DNA of 56,983 nucleotides, taken from assembly GCF_017502485.1 (NCBI RefSeq), contig NZ_JAFVUX010000025.1, positions 1 through 56,983 of the forward strand, in the 5' to 3' direction. Position numbers and translations under genes: made by a program. The notes under the pieces are model-generated. The model did no database searches. It was not told the DNA's origin and saw only the letters and a program-made list of their open reading frames with translations. Positions 54,909 through 56,983 of this stretch are shown here, piece after piece (within the stretch, counting starts at the first letter, position 1; each line of letters starts with the position of its first letter). This stretch comes from Helicobacter sp. Lineage in GTDB: Bacteria; Campylobacterota; Campylobacteria; Campylobacterales; Helicobacteraceae.

Positions 54909-56204
54909 ATGAGCCTTGCTGTGCTATTTTTACTGCTTTTTGTACTACTGCTTTTAGGTGTGCCTGTGGCAATTGCGCTAGGCATTAGCTCTCTTATATG
55001 TTTGCTACTTTTCACAAGCCACGATATAGCTGGAATCCCAGATATATTTATAGCCGCTTTTAAGCCCACGCTTATGGCGATCCCTATGTTTATCCTAGCG
55101 GGTTCTTTGCTTAGTAAGGGTAGTGCAGCAGGGAGAATAGTAGATTTTGCTAAATCGCTTGTGGGGCACTTGCCCGGTGGGCTTCCTATGAGCGCGATTC
55201 TAGCGTGTGTCATCTTTGCTGCAGTGAGTGGTAGCTCTCCAGCAACGGTTGTTGCCATAGGATCAGTGATGTTTGTCGCTCTAAGTCAAGCAGGCTACCC
55301 TAAGTCCTATTCTGTAGGAGCGATCACTACCGCAGGAAGTCTTGGGATTTTAATCCCACCATCTGTGGTGATGATTGTCTATGGAGTTACTGCAAGTGGG
55401 CTAAGCGATTTGCACGGAAAAGAAATCGCCGTCTCTATTGAAGCGCTCTTTAAAGCTGGGGTATTACCGGGGCTACTTGTGGGCTTTCTTATGATGCTCT
55501 ATACATACTTTGGAGCTAAAAGGCTGGGTTTTAAGCGCAGTGAGAAAGAGAGCCTAAAAACCCGTGTTAAAGCCTTTGGGCGAGCATTTTGGGCATTACT
55601 CATCATTGCCGTAGTCATTGGCGGAATCTATGGTGGAGTCTTTACTGCCACAGAAGCCGCGGGGATAGCGGTGGTCTATGCCTTTATCATCTCTGTGTTT
55701 GTCTATAGAGACTTGCGTCTAAAAGATCTCTATGCTGTGTGCCTTGATGCAGCGATTACCACAGCGATGATTTTTCTTATCATCGGCTGTGCGGTGGTGT
55801 TTGCACACTTTCTCACAAGCGAGCGTATCCCCCACGCCATCGCAGCGTTTCTAATCGAGCAAAATATGAGCTGGTGGGTGTTTTTGATCGTGGTTAATAT
55901 CGTGCTATTTGTTATGGGGCAGTTTATGGAGCCTAGCTCTGTGGTGATGATTATGACCCCACTATTACTCCCCATAGCTGTTTCACTTGGGATTGACCCT
56001 ATACACTTTGGGATCATTATGGTGCTAAATATGGAGATTGGTATGATCACCCCACCTGTGGGGCTTAATCTCTTTGTCGCAAGCTCTCTCACAGGGCTTG
56101 CGCTTAAAGATGTCGTGGTGTCTGTGCTGCCGTGGCTTGCTGTGATGCTTGTAGGACTCCTGCTTGTTACCTATATCCCCCAAATTTCTCTAGCACTTGT
56201 GTAG
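54909..56204 (+). CDS. dctM: TRAP transporter large permease
   Basis: 431 residues, about 12 membrane helices, family DctM: GVPVAIALGISSLICLL, AIPMFILAGSLLSKG, FAAVSGSSPATVVAIGSVM, GSLGILIPPSVVMIVYGV and EIGMITPPVGLNLFVASS. It forms the sodium-coupled translocation domain. Start ATG 54909, 33 bases after dctQ, AGGAGCA as RBS. No terminator-like hairpin was found downstream. Confidence 0.93.
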   Translation: MSLAVLFLLLFVLLLLGVPVAIALGISSLICLLLFTSHDIAGIPDIFIAAFKPTLMAIPMFILAGSLLSKGSAAGRIVDFAKSLVGHLPGGLPMSAILACVIFAAVSGSSPATVVAIGSVMFVALSQAGYPKSYSVGAITTAGSLGILIPPSVVMIVYGVTASGLSDLHGKEIAVSIEALFKAGVLPGLLVGFLMMLYTYFGAKRLGFKRSEKESLKTRVKAFGRAFWALLIIAVVIGGIYGGVFTATEAAGIAVVYAFIISVFVYRDLRLKDLYAVCLDAAITTAMIFLIIGCAVVFAHFLTSERIPHAIAAFLIEQNMSWWVFLIVVNIVLFVMGQFMEPSSVVMIMTPLLLPIAVSLGIDPIHFGIIMVLNMEIGMITPPVGLNLFVASSLTGLALKDVVVSVLPWLAVMLVGLLLVTYIPQISLALV

Positions 56205-56527
56205 GGAGATATGCCACACACAAAACTAGCGCGCTTAAAGCAGATCTAAGCTAGTTATCTTCTATCTCACCTCGGGCTTCTTGCTACTTGATGTGATCTC
56301 TGGGCTTTTTGTCTATCTTGATTGCCAAACTTCTAGCTAGAGAGAGATTAAAGAGCCTTATCCAAAAGCTATCCACTTATGATTCTAAGCTTAGCTTACT
56401 TATAATCGATAAAGCTTGTGCTAGTCCTGCTCTCTATAGGTAGCCACCGCCCAGAATCCACTTAATAGATCCAAACTCTGCTATAATGTGAGCTTTTACA
56501 TCTCAATCCCCAAGCATCGGTGTAGTT
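56205..56527 (+). other. Intergenic stretch with one promoter
   Basis: No gene or clear repeat copy recognised except scattered GATTCTAAG/AGAATCC words. TGCTATAAT (TATAAT 56482-56487) is a good extended -10 for the next gene. Confidence 0.5.
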
Positions 56528-56983
56528 ATGAAAATATCTAAAAACATAAGTGCAAATAGCGCGATTTGGACATATCTAGTCTATATGGTGTTAGCCCTTG
56601 GCGTGCTAGCTAGAATCTACTGCTACTTATGGCACAAGGACTTATGGCTTGATGAGGCAATGCTGGCTTTTAGTATGTATGGCGTTTCTTTTAAGGAGCT
56701 ATTTTTCGCACCCCTTCCCTTTACACAAGCTGCGCCTGTTGGAGTACTGGTCGTATCTAAGGCATTTGGGATAGCATTTGGCTATAGCGAGCGGGTGCTA
56801 TATCTCCTGCCTTTTGCCTGTGGAATTGGCTCGCTTATTTTGGCATATATGATTGGCAAAAGACTATTCTCTCCCTTTGGTTGCTTTGTCTTTGTCCTGC
56901 TTGCTGTGGGGAATATGGGGCTTTTGCACTACACCACAGAATTTAAGCAGTATGGAATAGAGGCATTTTGTAGCTTTCTAATG
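56528..56983 (+). CDS. GT39/ArnT-like membrane glycosyltransferase, partial
   Basis: The first 152 codons are visible; the frame is open to the window edge. An N-terminal helix (LVYMVLALGVLARIYC) is followed by HKDLWLDEAMLAFSMYG with the acidic pair of GT-C PMT/ArnT enzymes, then LPFTQAAPVGVLVVSKAFG and HYTTEFKQYGIEAF (conserved E-K-Q-Y). It probably transfers a sugar from a polyprenyl carrier in the periplasm. Confidence 0.72.
   Translation, partial: MKISKNISANSAIWTYLVYMVLALGVLARIYCYLWHKDLWLDEAMLAFSMYGVSFKELFFAPLPFTQAAPVGVLVVSKAFGIAFGYSERVLYLLPFACGIGSLILAYMIGKRLFSPFGCFVFVLLAVGNMGLLHYTTEFKQYGIEAFCSFLM

Noticed and set aside
1-56983. Insertion sequence, prophage or conjugative element
   Set aside because: No transposase, integrase, phage structural or conjugation gene was found; the repeats carry no such gene.

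Overview
The window reads as chromosome of an enterohepatic-type Helicobacter (Campylobacterota). The case rests on a cts/type II-like DNA-uptake operon, a patA-patB-ape1 peptidoglycan O-acetylation operon, extended -10 promoters without clear -35 boxes, and many poly-G/poly-C contingency tracts. The species is not assigned. No rRNA, tRNA or CRISPR was seen.

Layout. 1-2621: a chemoreceptor (cut by the window edge) and hemE, both on the minus strand. 2766-8439: a saxitoxin-operon-like set of carbamoyltransferase (SxtI-like), SGNH protein, SxtJ-like, second SGNH paralogue and SxtK/DUF5989, with G tracts in three of the five genes. 8893-12203: sugar-transfer ATP-grasp, HisC-like aminotransferase and an odd HAD protein. 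12599-16764: J-domain protein, TM2 protein, nadK, recN. 17454-23336: a restriction-modification island (two N6-MTase-like genes and a GIY-YIG-like/helicase protein), switched off by a G tract and further damaged by a frameshift. 23338-29547 (minus): glycan genes gtrA, GT-C-like membrane proteins, methyltransferase and GT2. 29627-33748 (minus): ape1, patB, patA. 34035-36300: a Fur-box-preceded TonB receptor carrying two lesions. 36516-38441: asnB. 38820-44621: cts operon. 44653-50612: glycan genes (two GT-C-like proteins, galE, FAD oxidoreductase). 50651-52552: a DUF1561-like secreted protein. 53201-56204: TRAP transporter dctPQM. 56528 to the end: start of a GT39-like gene.

Two themes run through the window. 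First, 13 homopolymer G/C tracts of 8-14 bases, 12 of them inside genes and most in surface-glycan genes. As sequenced, seven of those genes are in frame and five are out of frame, so the region could produce combinatorial surface variation. Second, several families of dispersed repeats, often bounded by AGAATCC/GGATTCTAG, fill intergenic gaps and also sit in frame inside genes, including nadK, the HAD protein, the carbamoyltransferase and the DNA methyltransferase, where they encode extra low-complexity peptide. A related word, CTAGATTCTAG, is strikingly common.

The best candidates for an undescribed system are the phase-variable SxtI/J/K-SGNH operon, which probably carbamoylates a cell-surface or exported molecule, and what look like mobile contingency cassettes: a G tract with nearly the same flanks sits in both galE and a neighbouring membrane protein gene.
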